From assembly GCF_030532965.1 (NCBI RefSeq), contig NZ_JAUNKC010000027.1, positions 1-45,606 of the forward strand: a DNA stretch of 45,606 nt. Reading direction: 5' to 3'. The notes beneath the pieces are model-generated. The model did not search any database. It saw only the letters and a program-made list of their open reading frames with translations, and had not been told where the DNA came from. A program made the position numbers and the translations under genes. Of this stretch, positions 8,192 to 16,661 are shown in pieces. Within the stretch, counting starts at the first letter, position 1; each line of letters opens with the position of its first letter. This DNA is from Corynebacterium sp. (GTDB lineage Bacteria; Actinomycetota; Actinomycetes; Mycobacteriales; Mycobacteriaceae).

Positions 8192-10624
8192 TCAGAATGG
8201 TGGTTGATCCTCGAATTCATCGCATCGCTTATACGCTCGCTGCTGCCCGTATAATTTGGTTTTTTGCCTGATTCCTTGTTTTTCCCAGCCGGGCATTTTT
8301 TGCATGATGGCCGCTATCGCGTAGGAGTCGGCTGGTCGTAGCCTGGATGGGTCTTGACCCCAGCATTCCGCCCATATCTCCGGGTTTGTGACGGTTTCGC
8401 GGCGTACGAGTGCCCCGGTGTAGTCGTCGACGTGTCCGAAGTCGTCCATAGTTTGGAACCACTGTCGGCGCTGGGTCAGGGTGAGGTTTTCCCAGTTATC
8501 AGCGAGGGGGATGTCGAGCCAGGCTTCTACTAGCCCAGCGCGGTCGTCGGTTTCGATGGCGGATTCTTGTTGGCGGGTGGCTATGTGGGCTAGTGTTCCG
8601 GTGAGGTAGAGGGGTTCTCCTTTCTGGTAGTAGTGTTGGGCTTCTGCCCAGATTTGGTCTACTTCGGCGTCGGTCATGGACCAGGCTTTTTTGGTGGCGT
8701 GGGTGGTGACTGTGACGGGCCAGAAGCGGCGGTTTCCGGTGTTGTCGCGGAGGAAGCCGTTTTCGGCGTTGGTGGATCCTACGATGATGCATTGGCGTGG
8801 GTGGGATTCGACGACGGTGCCGTAGGCGGCGCGGTATTTGTCGTCGGTGCGGGAGAGGAATCCTTTGACGGTTTCGACTTCCATTTTTCGCATTCCGGCG
8901 AGTTCGCCGAGTTCGAGGATCCAGTAGCCTTGGAGTTTTTCGGCGCCGGTTTTGTCTTTCATGTCGAGCAGTGTGAGGGCGTCGGAGAACCATTTGCCGG
9001 CTAGCCGTGCGAAGATCGTGGATTTGCCCACGCCTTGGGGGCCGTTGAGGATGAGCACTTGGTCGAATTTGATTCCGGGGGTGCGTACCCTAGCTACTGC
9101 TGCGACGAGTGTTTTTCTGGTGACAGCCCGTACGTATTCAGTGTCGTCTGCGCCGAGGTAGTCGACGAACAGGCGGTCCACCCGTGTCACACCATCCCAG
9201 GCGGGTAGCCCGTCGAGATAGTCGCGGACGGGGTGGAAGGAGCGCTGTGCTGATACGGCTGCAAGCGCGTCTTTGGTTTTGCCGACGTGGTAGAGGCCCC
9301 AGCGTTTTTGTAGGAGTACGCGTAGGTGGGCGTTGTCGGTGTCGGACCAGCTGGGTTTTGTTTGTGCCCAGGGGGTTGGTTTGCCTGGGTGGATGTCTAC
9401 CCCTCCGGTGAGTTCGTTCAGGGCGATGCCTTGGAGGGTGGCCTCATGGGTGAGGATTGTGACGTAGTTGGATAAAACATCGATGACTTTTCCGTTCTTG
9501 TTGAGTTCTAGTAGTGATTCCCATTCGCCTGCTTCGGTGGGTGTGTCCGCGTCTAGGCCGTCGAACTCTTGTTGTGCTTGTTGGATGCGTTCGGCGGCGA
9601 GTACTTGTTTCACCACGGGGTGGTTTGTGGCTAGCCGTACCATGGATTGGTAGGAGGGTTTGGCTGCTGGTGGGGTGGTGGGGTTTGTGTCGTCGTCTTC
9701 GCCGCCATATAGGTGGATGCGGACGAGGTCGAAGGCGTTGCAGAGTTGGCCGCCTGCGGGGTCGGTGCCGTGGTGGGAGTAGGAGAATTTTCCGTCGTAG
9801 GTTACGACGCCGTTGGCGGATTCGCCGGGTTTGTAGGTGTATCGGTCGGGGATGGTGGATGCGGCGTAGGTGTCGTCTAGGAATTCTGTGATGGCTTCGT
9901 GGATGGTGAAGGCGCGGCAGAATGCGCCGACGATGCCGGGTTTTTCTAGCGGGTCGGCTTGCCGGTCGGCGGTGTGTTTGATGATGTTTGCTTGTCGGCT
10001 GGATACGGGCCAGGTGGTGACGTCCCGCCAGTCGTCGAACCGGTTGAGGGTTTTGTCTGGGTCGAGCCAGGTGCCGTGGTTTTCTTGGTAGAGGTATTCG
10101 CCGTCGATACATTTGGAGGGCCAGTACATGAGCCGGTGGGCTTGGTAGGTGGTGTCGTCGAAAAAATCGATTCCGACGTCTTGGGCGATGCGGCGTCCGA
10201 TGGCCTCGTATTCGTCGGCGGTGACGTCGCGCGTGAGTGGGAGTATGAGCCGTAGTCGGGGGTTGGCTGGTGTGTGGGAATGGGTGCTGTAGGCGACCCA
10301 TTCGCAGGTGAGGGTGTCGGGTAGTGTGGTGAGGAGGTTGTGGGGTGGGTCGTCGATGTCGAGGCATAGGATGCTTCGGGAGAGTACTGCGTCTTTTTTG
10401 CGGCGTCCGTGTTGGAGGTGGCCTCCGACGAATCCTCCGTGGTCTTTGAGGTCTGCTTGTTGGGCTTTGGGGAGGGCGTGGTATTTTTCTACCGTGGTTT
10501 GGCTGATGCTGGGGGTTTGGAGTCGTTGTTTGAGGTGTGGCCAGGTTGTGAGGGTGTTTTCCCAGCGGCGTGCGAGCCGAGTGGGGGCTGTGGCTAGTTT
10601 GATTTCTCGGCTCGTGATGGTCAT
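8192..10624 (-). CDS. Primase-helicase, VapE/D5-like
   Basis: This 810-residue protein combines two replication activities. The N-terminal part has a primase-polymerase look: SILCLDIDDPP near residue 93 offers the metal-binding acidic pair, and HSHTPANPRLRLILPL follows. The C-terminal half is a virulence-associated-E type ATPase: Walker A GPQGVGKST near residue 524, ILELGELAGMRKMEVETVK, then GSTNAENGFLRDNTGNRRFWPV. Such proteins initiate replication of phages and satellites at their own origin, so the repeat cluster just downstream may be the target. The start overlaps the stop of a short Cys-containing frame upstream (TAATG). Confidence 0.92.
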   Translation of the reverse strand: MTITSREIKLATAPTRLARRWENTLTTWPHLKQRLQTPSISQTTVEKYHALPKAQQADLKDHGGFVGGHLQHGRRKKDAVLSRSILCLDIDDPPHNLLTTLPDTLTCEWVAYSTHSHTPANPRLRLILPLTRDVTADEYEAIGRRIAQDVGIDFFDDTTYQAHRLMYWPSKCIDGEYLYQENHGTWLDPDKTLNRFDDWRDVTTWPVSSRQANIIKHTADRQADPLEKPGIVGAFCRAFTIHEAITEFLDDTYAASTIPDRYTYKPGESANGVVTYDGKFSYSHHGTDPAGGQLCNAFDLVRIHLYGGEDDDTNPTTPPAAKPSYQSMVRLATNHPVVKQVLAAERIQQAQQEFDGLDADTPTEAGEWESLLELNKNGKVIDVLSNYVTILTHEATLQGIALNELTGGVDIHPGKPTPWAQTKPSWSDTDNAHLRVLLQKRWGLYHVGKTKDALAAVSAQRSFHPVRDYLDGLPAWDGVTRVDRLFVDYLGADDTEYVRAVTRKTLVAAVARVRTPGIKFDQVLILNGPQGVGKSTIFARLAGKWFSDALTLLDMKDKTGAEKLQGYWILELGELAGMRKMEVETVKGFLSRTDDKYRAAYGTVVESHPRQCIIVGSTNAENGFLRDNTGNRRFWPVTVTTHATKKAWSMTDAEVDQIWAEAQHYYQKGEPLYLTGTLAHIATRQQESAIETDDRAGLVEAWLDIPLADNWENLTLTQRRQWFQTMDDFGHVDDYTGALVRRETVTNPEIWAECWGQDPSRLRPADSYAIAAIMQKMPGWEKQGIRQKTKLYGQQRAYKRCDEFEDQPPF

Positions 10625-10661
10625 TAGGGTTTTCTCCTTTTTGTTCTTGGTTTTTGTTTGG

Positions 10662-10829
10662 TTATTGGTAGTATTTGCGGGCTTCCCGCATGGGTATGAA
10701 ACCCGGGTCTTTTCGTATGCCTATCGGTGCCGTGTGGGGCTTGCGGTGATTGCTCTGTAGTGGGAAGTCGTCGAGGGTGAGTCCTTGTGCGCGGTGTTCG
10801 CGTACGTGGTTGTAGCAGCATTTGCACAA
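10662..10829 (-). CDS. Small Cys-rich protein, start unclear
   Basis: This frame encodes a convincing short protein, LCKCCYNHVREHRAQGLTLDDF and on to GFIPMREARKYYQ. A CxxC-like cluster followed by YNHVREHR resembles small zinc-binding proteins common in actinophages. The frame is open back to a stop at 10878, and the upstream residues NENQRHEARG also look coding, yet the only normal start codon is the TTG at 10829, inside the Cys motif. The ATG at 10855 is in another frame. Either an unusual start is used or a small deletion has damaged the 5' end. It is too short to be judged by length. Confidence 0.5.
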   Translation of the reverse strand: MCKCCYNHVREHRAQGLTLDDFPLQSNHRKPHTAPIGIRKDPGFIPMREARKYYQ

Positions 10830-10879
10830 TCCGCGGGCTTCGTGGCGTTGGTTTTCATTTTTGTGTTGGTTGAATGTTT

Positions 10880-10912
10880 AAGCGCCCCTAGAACCAGGTG
10901 GTTGGGGCGCTT
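10880..10912 (-). terminator. Hairpin, 9-bp perfect stem
   Basis: AAGCGCCCC and GGGGCGCTT pair around a loop that itself holds AACCACCTGGTT, a short palindrome. It follows the gene ending at 10932 on the minus strand. There is no clear U-run after it, so termination may be partial. Confidence 0.6.
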
Positions 10913-10931
10913 CGAATGGTGGGGTTGTTGG

Positions 10932-11180
10932 TTATCCTCGGAGTAGTAGCAGTGCCATGGAGATGTTGGTTGTGCGTATCGCGATGTCGATTTCGGGTAG
11001 GTCTTCCCGGTCTTCTCGGTCTTGTAGCCGGTTGATTGCGCGTTCGAGGGCTTGGAGTTCTTCGCTGCAGTTTTCGGATACTGTTTTGATGAACTTTTTT
11101 TTGACGTCGCTGAGGCTTTCGCCCATGTCTAGTGCGTGTTTGAAGAAGAATGCGAGGAATGTGAAGGCGGCTTCAGGCAT
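10932..11180 (-). CDS. Hypothetical phage protein, 82 aa
   Basis: Family not recognised. The product begins MPEAAFTFLAFFFKHALDMGESLSDVKKKFIK and continues with a charged helix containing LQALERAINRLQDREDREDLPEID. It overlaps the start of its neighbour by eight bases and is followed by a hairpin, so it ends one transcription block of the early operon. Function cannot be inferred. Confidence 0.68.
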   Translation of the reverse strand: MPEAAFTFLAFFFKHALDMGESLSDVKKKFIKTVSENCSEELQALERAINRLQDREDREDLPEIDIAIRTTNISMALLLLRG

Positions 11181-11481
11181 GGCTAGGGACCTCGGCTTCG
11201 GGTAGGTAGATGATGGTGTAGGTTGCGCCGTGAGATAGTTGGCGCCCGAGGCGCACCCACGATGTCTGCTTGGTGTCTACCGGGTGTCCGGCGCAAATGT
11301 ATTCGGTGCCGAGCCGGTCGCGTACAACGGTTCCGGCGGGGGCTTTGAGTAGTTGCAGGCCGTTGTAGCCTGCACCTAGGTGGAAGCCGGGGGTCTCGGC
11401 TGAACGTAGTTGTTCTTTAAGGTCGGCTATTTCTTGCTGTTTCTCAGCTATCTTTTTCTTGATGATGTCGATGTTGGCCAC
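11173..11481 (-). CDS. Hypothetical phage protein with N-terminal coiled coil, 102 aa
   Basis: Not recognised. Residues 1-27 (ANIDIIKKKIAEKQQEIADLKEQL) form a clear short coiled coil. The rest has a small beta-rich look: GTVVRDRLGTEYICAGHPVD, TSWVRLGRQLSHGATYTIIYLPEAEV. It overlaps both neighbours, which supports translation as part of the operon. Confidence 0.72.
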   Translation of the reverse strand: MANIDIIKKKIAEKQQEIADLKEQLRSAETPGFHLGAGYNGLQLLKAPAGTVVRDRLGTEYICAGHPVDTKQTSWVRLGRQLSHGATYTIIYLPEAEVPSHA

Positions 11482-11911
11482 GAGGCTTCCTTTCTAGGTT
11501 GTGGTGCTGGATGATTGCGCCGCTGATGCAGGCGATGCCGATGGTTAGTAGTTGTGACGGGGTGAGGTTTTCGAATATTGGTTCTGGGTATTCGTCGGTT
11601 TCCCATTGGCGGTTATATATTTCGCTGTGGGTGTCTCCGAGTCCGAGGATGACGATTTTCTCGCCCCGGTTGAGTTTCGGCCCGGATGGATCTTTCGGCA
11701 GGTGGGTGTCGATGCGGTTAGGTGTGCTTAAGAAATACTCGACTAGGTATTCGGGGTTGGTGAGGAGTTGTAGGAACGTGTCCCTTTCGTCTGCCCCGGG
11801 GTCAACTATGTGTCCTTTGGTGGCGTTGTCGGGGTCGTAGCCTACGGCTTTTTGTGAGTATTCGTAGAGTCGTTGGAGCAGTTCGGTGTCTGTGATGGTG
11901 TAGTTGCTCAT
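11444..11911 (-). CDS. Hypothetical phage protein, 155 aa
   Basis: Not recognised. The product has an acidic N-terminus (MSNYTITDTELLQRLYEYSQKA), a central segment KLNRGEKIVILGLGDTHSEI and a hydrophobic C-terminal stretch ENLTPSQLLTIGIACISGAIIQHHNL. The start overlaps the upstream 60-residue gene by four bases (ATGA), so it is probably translated by coupling. Confidence 0.72.
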   Translation of the reverse strand: MSNYTITDTELLQRLYEYSQKAVGYDPDNATKGHIVDPGADERDTFLQLLTNPEYLVEYFLSTPNRIDTHLPKDPSGPKLNRGEKIVILGLGDTHSEIYNRQWETDEYPEPIFENLTPSQLLTIGIACISGAIIQHHNLERKPRGQHRHHQEKDS

Positions 11912-12090
11912 GGTTGTTCCCCGCTTTTTACCCAGGTGTGGGCGAAGTGTAGGGCTTCGGTGTGTGATTTCATTTGCAGTGCCCCAACCGTGTCAGTTTT
12001 CTTCACTTCTGGGTAGTGCTGGAGGAACCGAACTATCCAGTCTTTGGTTAGGCAGCCTTGGTATATTCTGGCTTTTCGTATGATTTTCAT
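11908..12090 (-). CDS. Hypothetical phage protein, 60 aa
   Basis: A short basic protein, MKIIRKARIYQGCLTKDWIV..., without a family I recognise. It has a ribosome site (GAAAGG about 8 bases upstream) and ends with an ATGA overlap into the next gene, which supports it as real. It follows the DNA polymerase gene by 34 bases. Confidence 0.7.
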   Translation of the reverse strand: MKIIRKARIYQGCLTKDWIVRFLQHYPEVKKTDTVGALQMKSHTEALHFAHTWVKSGEQP

Positions 12091-12124
12091 GGTTTTCTAC
12101 CTTTCCTAGACCCTGCAGGTCTTT

Positions 12125-14122
12125 CTAGTCTTTCTTGTAGTAGTCGCACTCATACCCGTCAGCATCCAGCGGAAGATCTCTTGGTACCTTGCTAATCCAC
12201 TCCGGTTTGGATGTCATCAACCGGCACACGGTCTCAACTTGAGTACTCGTGGGGGCTTCTACGACGATTTCGTCATGCACATGCATAACCGTCCGAAGGT
12301 TCGCGTCGGCGACAACTGTCAACGCGTGCGCCAGTAGATCCCTAGCCACCGCCTGTGTAATGTTCTCCACCAGCTTTCCGCCGTAGGTTTCAATGCGGGT
12401 GTAGCGCCGGTTGATGTCGAAACCCATGCACGTGATGGAGGGTTTACCGAACCGGTTGGTGACCATCTGGGGCTGCGGGTACACGAGGTTCCTACCGCTG
12501 GGCAAAGTAATAAGCAGTTGGTCTTCCACAACCTGGAGCGTAAGGCCGTTATCGGGTAGGGGTATGGGAAGCCCGGGGGTTGATATGGCCGCTTTGGCTG
12601 CGGTTTCCACCTGGTACCAGAAATTCACGATGTTGGGGTTAGCAGACCGCCACGATTCCACGAGGGGCTTAAGTTCGGCTTCGGGGATACCCATACGCAG
12701 CGCACCCATCGCTTCGAGCGCCCCAGCACCACCCTGGTAGCCGCAGGCCAAAACTGCCACTTTGCCTTTTTGCCGTAGTTCGGCGTTGGGCCCGTGTTTG
12801 TCCACGGGCACACCGAACATGCGGGACGCAGTCGCACAGTACAAGTCTTTGCCGTCCTGGAACGCCTGTAAAGTATGCTCCTCCCCCGCCAGCCAGGCGA
12901 GTACCCGCGCTTCGATGGCGGAATAGTCAGCAACAATGAAGCGCATCCCATCGGCGGGTATGAACGCCGTCCTAATCAACTGAGACAACGTATCCGGAAT
13001 GCTCCCATACAGCATGCCCATAAGATCCGCATCACCCATGAGGGCGGTTTGCCGAGCATCGTCGAGGTCTTCCAGATAGTTACGCGGAAGGTTCTGCACC
13101 TGGATTTGTCTGCCAGCCCACCGGCCCGTACGCCCCGCACCGTAGAACTGCAGCAACCCGTGGGCGCGCCCGTCGGGGCACACGCCGTTGAGCATCGCTT
13201 GGTACTTTTTCACGCTCGACCGGGATAGCTCTTGTCGTAGCTCCAGGACGCGCTTCACCGTGCCAGTGGTGTGCTGAAGTTCTTGTTCGACGCTGTTTTT
13301 CGTCAGGTCTGTAAGCGCCACGCCGTTGTCCCTGAACCAGGCGAGTGCCTGGATGGGGCTGTTCGGATTCTCCAGGCCGGTCAGTTCCCGGGCTTCGTCT
13401 AGGCATTCTTCTTTATGCACATGGTCGATGTGGATCGCGGCCTCGGCTAGGGTGGTGTCGACCCGCACACCACGGTCGTTGATATGCTGGTCTACCTCGT
13501 ATTGGTGCCACACCCAGTCGGGCAGGGCACCTAGATGGGTGAGGTGTTGCCGTAGCTGGTTTTCCACGACGACGTCTTGGATGTTGTATTTTTTGAATTC
13601 TTCCCACTCTTGCGGGTGGTTAGTGGGCTTGCGCCGTTGCGCGCTTTCTATGGCGAAAAGCCCGGTTTGCTGTTCCCATGGTTGTTTTTTGTTGGTTGGT
13701 TCGCAGAACATCTTGATGAGGTTTTTACCCGTGTCGAGTTTTTGGGCGTCCAGGTCGAGTGCTTTGGCCGCGTCTTTGAGGTTGGCTGGTAGTCCCATTG
13801 CGCTGGACCATACGGCGGAGCAGCGCCACCCTTTTGGTGACAGGTCGAAGTCCAGGCCGTGGTGGTCTCGTAGGTGGCGGGATATGCATACTCGTTCGAA
13901 TTGGGCGTTGAATGCCCACTTGTGCACCATCGGGGAGGTTAACGCCCCGAGGATGTCTTGGGGGATTTTCTCACCTGATGCCACGTCGATGAGGGTGACG
14001 GGGCCGTTGTCGATGCTGTAGGCGAACAGCAACAGTGTAAAGTCTGGGTCGGCGGCGTATTTGTACACTCCGTGTGTGATTGGGGTTCCGCTGAAGGTTT
14101 CGATGTCTATAGCTAGTTCCAT
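12125..14122 (-). CDS. Family A DNA polymerase (phage PolA)
   Basis: Start set at ATG 14122 (MELAIDIETF), which puts the exonuclease motif at the N-terminus; a frame eight codons longer has no better support. The product has 665 residues. The 3'-5' exonuclease domain shows DIE at residues 5-7 and NAQFE further on. The polymerase domain shows motif A FIVADYSAIEARVLAW (about 390), motif B RQKGKVAVLACGYQGG (about 450) and motif C MHVHDEIVVE (about 610). There is no 5'-3' exonuclease domain. It would copy phage DNA, primed by the VapE-like protein. Confidence 0.95.
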   Translation of the reverse strand: MELAIDIETFSGTPITHGVYKYAADPDFTLLLFAYSIDNGPVTLIDVASGEKIPQDILGALTSPMVHKWAFNAQFERVCISRHLRDHHGLDFDLSPKGWRCSAVWSSAMGLPANLKDAAKALDLDAQKLDTGKNLIKMFCEPTNKKQPWEQQTGLFAIESAQRRKPTNHPQEWEEFKKYNIQDVVVENQLRQHLTHLGALPDWVWHQYEVDQHINDRGVRVDTTLAEAAIHIDHVHKEECLDEARELTGLENPNSPIQALAWFRDNGVALTDLTKNSVEQELQHTTGTVKRVLELRQELSRSSVKKYQAMLNGVCPDGRAHGLLQFYGAGRTGRWAGRQIQVQNLPRNYLEDLDDARQTALMGDADLMGMLYGSIPDTLSQLIRTAFIPADGMRFIVADYSAIEARVLAWLAGEEHTLQAFQDGKDLYCATASRMFGVPVDKHGPNAELRQKGKVAVLACGYQGGAGALEAMGALRMGIPEAELKPLVESWRSANPNIVNFWYQVETAAKAAISTPGLPIPLPDNGLTLQVVEDQLLITLPSGRNLVYPQPQMVTNRFGKPSITCMGFDINRRYTRIETYGGKLVENITQAVARDLLAHALTVVADANLRTVMHVHDEIVVEAPTSTQVETVCRLMTSKPEWISKVPRDLPLDADGYECDYYKKD

Positions 14123-14141
14123 GGTGGTTTCCCTTTTTCCG

Positions 14142-14188
14142 AGCACATCAGCCCCAACAGGCCTGGCACCTGTTGGGGCTGATGTGCT
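14142..14188 (-). terminator. Perfect 20-bp stem-loop between DUF2815 and polymerase genes
   Basis: Arms at 14142-14161 and 14169-14188 are exact reverse complements, with a 7-base loop. The stem is unusually long and GC-rich at its tip. It lies 15 bases after the DUF2815 stop and 19 bases before the polymerase ATG. No U-run follows, so it may act as an mRNA processing or stability element that makes the DUF2815 product more abundant than the polymerase. Confidence 0.7.
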
Positions 14189-14203
14189 TAACCGGGGTTC
14201 GGT

Positions 14204-14797
14204 TTAAGAGAGCATCCCGCCGAGAGAGTTACCGAACCCATCCGTAGCGACCATGCTCGGCGCGGCCTGAATGTATTCAGCGAACTCATCCTCAGCGCGC
14301 ACACCCGCGCCGCCGAGGTTCTCACCGTCGCGGGTTTTCATGATGTTCCCCAAACCTGCGGCCACACCCCGGTTACCGTTGACGTTGAAAGCGTAGAACT
14401 GCAGGCTTACGCGCCCGTAGCATCCGGAGTAGAACTCATTGCGGTCAATGATGGGGGTACCGTCGGGGCTGAGGATCTGTGGCTTATAGTCCGCATTAGC
14501 GTTTGCGTTGATGAAGTAGTGCCCGGCGTATACTTCGTCTTCTCGTTCCAGGTCGCCGTCCCGCAGGGGGAGCTTCAGCGAGCCTATTGGTGGGATTTTG
14601 CCGTTGAATTTGGCCTTGCCTTCTTCCAGTGCTTCCTTGATCTTCTGCTCGATCAGGGCGAGGGTGCGGGTAGCTGTCTTCGGGATCAGGATCGAGCAGG
14701 AGTACTTTTCCTTCTTGGAGCCGTTGATCGAACGGGGCTCCCACACGTTAGCGTAGGAGAAACGAACCTCATCAGGGGTTACAAGTTTGACAGACAT
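14204..14797 (-). CDS. DUF2815 protein, probable ssDNA-binding protein
   Basis: This 197-residue protein matches the DUF2815 pattern as I recall it: VRFSYANVWEPRSINGSKKEKYSCSILIPK at the start, EVYAGHYFINANANADYKPQIL in the middle, then GCYGRVSLQFYAFNVNGNRGVAAGLGNIMK. Family members have an OB-like fold and sit beside phage polymerases; a role as single-stranded DNA-binding protein (gp2.5-like) has been proposed. Its place between the DUF2800 nuclease and the polymerase gene is the standard one for this replication module. The C-terminus is acidic with EDEFAEY. Confidence 0.9.
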   Translation of the reverse strand: MSVKLVTPDEVRFSYANVWEPRSINGSKKEKYSCSILIPKTATRTLALIEQKIKEALEEGKAKFNGKIPPIGSLKLPLRDGDLEREDEVYAGHYFINANANADYKPQILSPDGTPIIDRNEFYSGCYGRVSLQFYAFNVNGNRGVAAGLGNIMKTRDGENLGGAGVRAEDEFAEYIQAAPSMVATDGFGNSLGGMLS

Positions 14798-14809
14798 GGA
14801 TGTACCTTT

Positions 14810-15970
14810 CTAGTTGAGAAATTCTGCGAATTCTTCCGCAGCTGTAGGGATATGGAGCGGTGGCCTCGGGTCGCTAGCCTCCACCAGGGCGGGCTTACCT
14901 GCTGGTTTATGCACCAGATCACCGAGAAGATCTTCGAACTGCTTCTTGCCGAGCTTCTTCTGCATCGCCGTGATGGTGAGGAGCTTCTTTTGGAAAACGT
15001 CGGTGAACCCGGCCTCTTCGCAGGCGCTGATGACTGCCTGCTCGTCGGTGTACTTTCGTATGCTTCGCCCCTCGACCACTTTGAAGCCCGGCCAGTTGTG
15101 GCCCTGCATGGCTTTTTCCGTCGCGTAGTTGAGAAGCGCTTCGGCGTAGCGTTTCAGATCGGGGATGATCTTCAGCGCGTCGGCTATTTCCTCATCGGTG
15201 AGCTCCGGAGGGTCTTTGAACTCCAGCTTTGCTAGCTTTAGGGTGTTTTCCGCCCTAGCCCGGCAGGTGGTTCGGATTTTGCAGAAGGTGCACCACTCGC
15301 CTGCTTTGAATTCCCCGTCGCCGTTTACGGCTAGTTGGGCTTGGGGTACGAGGGTTTCCTGCGCCCAGGTGTTGAGCTGCTCCACGGTTTGTTCGAAAAC
15401 CGATATGTTTTCCCGGCGCGGCTGGAATATGACCATTTTGACGCGTTCGACGTCGTAGAGCATGCCGAGGTCGTTGAGTGCCCCTAGGGCGTATATTTTC
15501 AGCTGGGGGTTTTCCCACGCGTCGACGAGTACGCCTTTCCCGTATTTCAGGTCGATGAGGGTGAGGGTTCCGTCGGCGATGATGATGCAGTCGGCGGTTC
15601 CGAACCCGTCGGGTACGAGGTGGGAGAAGTTGACTTTGTGTTCCAAGATTATTTCAGCGTCCTTGCTGAGTTTCTGGGCTTCTTTGTATGCCTCTAGGAC
15701 GTAGGTGACGTAGTCGTCGGTGTGTTGGTCCATTTCCGCACTGTCGTATTCGGATTTTGGTTTCCGTGTGCGGGGTTTGAGGAGTTTGAGTTTCTTTTTG
15801 AGTTTGTGTTCGGCTAGTTCGTGGGCGGCGGTTCCTTCCTCTGCGGCGGTTGTTGTGGTGTCGGGTAGGTCGGCTTCGATGGTTGCCGAGGGGGTGCAGT
15901 TGAGCCATCGGTGTGATCCGGATGCGGATAGTACGGCGTGGTCTCGGTCTGCGTGGTGTGTTTCGGTCAT
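14810..15970 (-). CDS. DUF2800 protein, PD-(D/E)XK (Cas4/RecB-like) nuclease
   Basis: This 386-residue protein begins with AVLSASGSHRWLNCTPSATIEADLPD, the DUF2800 N-terminal signature, then has GTAAHELAEHKLKKKL. The nuclease core shows FGTADCIIIADGTLTLIDLKYGKGV, where D, D and K (IDLKYG) form the PD-(D/E)XK site. Later Cys residues (CTFCKIRTTCRARAE together with the N-terminal C) could hold an iron-sulfur cluster as in AddB and Cas4. Such proteins are thought to process DNA ends for phage recombination with the DUF2815 partner. It overlaps its upstream neighbour by four bases. Confidence 0.92.
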   Translation of the reverse strand: MTETHHADRDHAVLSASGSHRWLNCTPSATIEADLPDTTTTAAEEGTAAHELAEHKLKKKLKLLKPRTRKPKSEYDSAEMDQHTDDYVTYVLEAYKEAQKLSKDAEIILEHKVNFSHLVPDGFGTADCIIIADGTLTLIDLKYGKGVLVDAWENPQLKIYALGALNDLGMLYDVERVKMVIFQPRRENISVFEQTVEQLNTWAQETLVPQAQLAVNGDGEFKAGEWCTFCKIRTTCRARAENTLKLAKLEFKDPPELTDEEIADALKIIPDLKRYAEALLNYATEKAMQGHNWPGFKVVEGRSIRKYTDEQAVISACEEAGFTDVFQKKLLTITAMQKKLGKKQFEDLLGDLVHKPAGKPALVEASDPRPPLHIPTAAEEFAEFLN

Positions 15971-16446
15971 TGGATGATCCCGTCTGCTAGTGCCATGACT
16001 TCTGGGTAGCGTTCTGGTGGGATGTCGGATAGTTTGCTGACGTCTAGGTTGGTGAGCATGTTTTTCACCGCGTCGGCGTGGCCGTGTTTGGCTATGTCGA
16101 CGAGTCGGGTTCTTACGTCCTCGAAGGTCAGCTCTGGTGCTGTGGGTGTGGGTTCCGGCGTTGGTTTTTCGGCTTCGGCCGGCACGTCGGCCGGCAGGGT
16201 TGTTTGTGCTGGTTGTGGTGTGTTTTCGATTTCGGCCGGCATGGTTGTTTGGGTGGGCTCGGGTTCTGGTGTCGCCACTGGTTCCGGTGCTGGTGGGGTG
16301 TTGTACTCCCCCAGGTTTCCGGACGCTTCCGCCCAGTCGAGGGCGACCGCTTCGATAGCCGACAACGCTTGGAACATTTGGCTCAGCCCGTTTTTCACCA
16401 GGGCTGCGGCATTGAGGAAATCTTGTATCTGCTTGGTGGGCGTCAT
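15967..16446 (-). CDS. Hypothetical phage protein with Pro/Thr-rich linker, 159 aa
   Basis: The product has three parts. Residues 1-45 are helical (IQDFLNAAALVKNGLSQMFQALSAIEAVALDWAE). A long Pro/Thr/Glu linker follows, with two QTT(M/L)PA units that are also a direct DNA repeat around GCCGGCA. The C-terminal 45 residues (LTFEDVRTRLVDIAKHGHADAVKNMLTNL) form a small helical domain with a pattern also used in phage proteins that bind partners. It precedes the DUF2800 gene with an ATGA overlap, so the two may cooperate. Family not recognised. Confidence 0.8.
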   Translation of the reverse strand: MTPTKQIQDFLNAAALVKNGLSQMFQALSAIEAVALDWAEASGNLGEYNTPPAPEPVATPEPEPTQTTMPAEIENTPQPAQTTLPADVPAEAEKPTPEPTPTAPELTFEDVRTRLVDIAKHGHADAVKNMLTNLDVSKLSDIPPERYPEVMALADGIIQ

Positions 16447-16448
16447 GG

Positions 16449-16661
16449 TTAGTCCTCTTGTGGTGTGCGGGTTATTTGGTCAAATGCGGCGGCCTTGTAG
16501 TACAAGTCCAGAAGGTCGATGTCTTTGATCGCGTCGTCGATTTCTTCCCAAGTGAGATCGTCCGGCAGGGTGCCGTACTCTTGCATTTTCCGCAGCTGGT
16601 TATCATCGAGGTTTTCTAGGTGCTCCTGGGCGGCGCGTATCAGGGCGGTTGTTACGGTCAT
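16449..16661 (-). CDS. Hypothetical phage protein, 70 aa
   Basis: A small acidic helical protein containing LDDNQLRKMQEYGTLPDDLTWEEIDDAIKDIDL. No family is recognised. Four-base overlap with its upstream neighbour and a 2-base gap to the next gene show it is part of the same coupled operon. Confidence 0.75.
   Translation of the reverse strand: MTVTTALIRAAQEHLENLDDNQLRKMQEYGTLPDDLTWEEIDDAIKDIDLLDLYYKAAAFDQITRTPQED

Noticed and set aside
10624..10827. 67-residue frame ending at the primase start
   Set aside because: It is Arg/Thr/Pro-rich, while another frame over the same bases has a clear Cys motif and better coding look.
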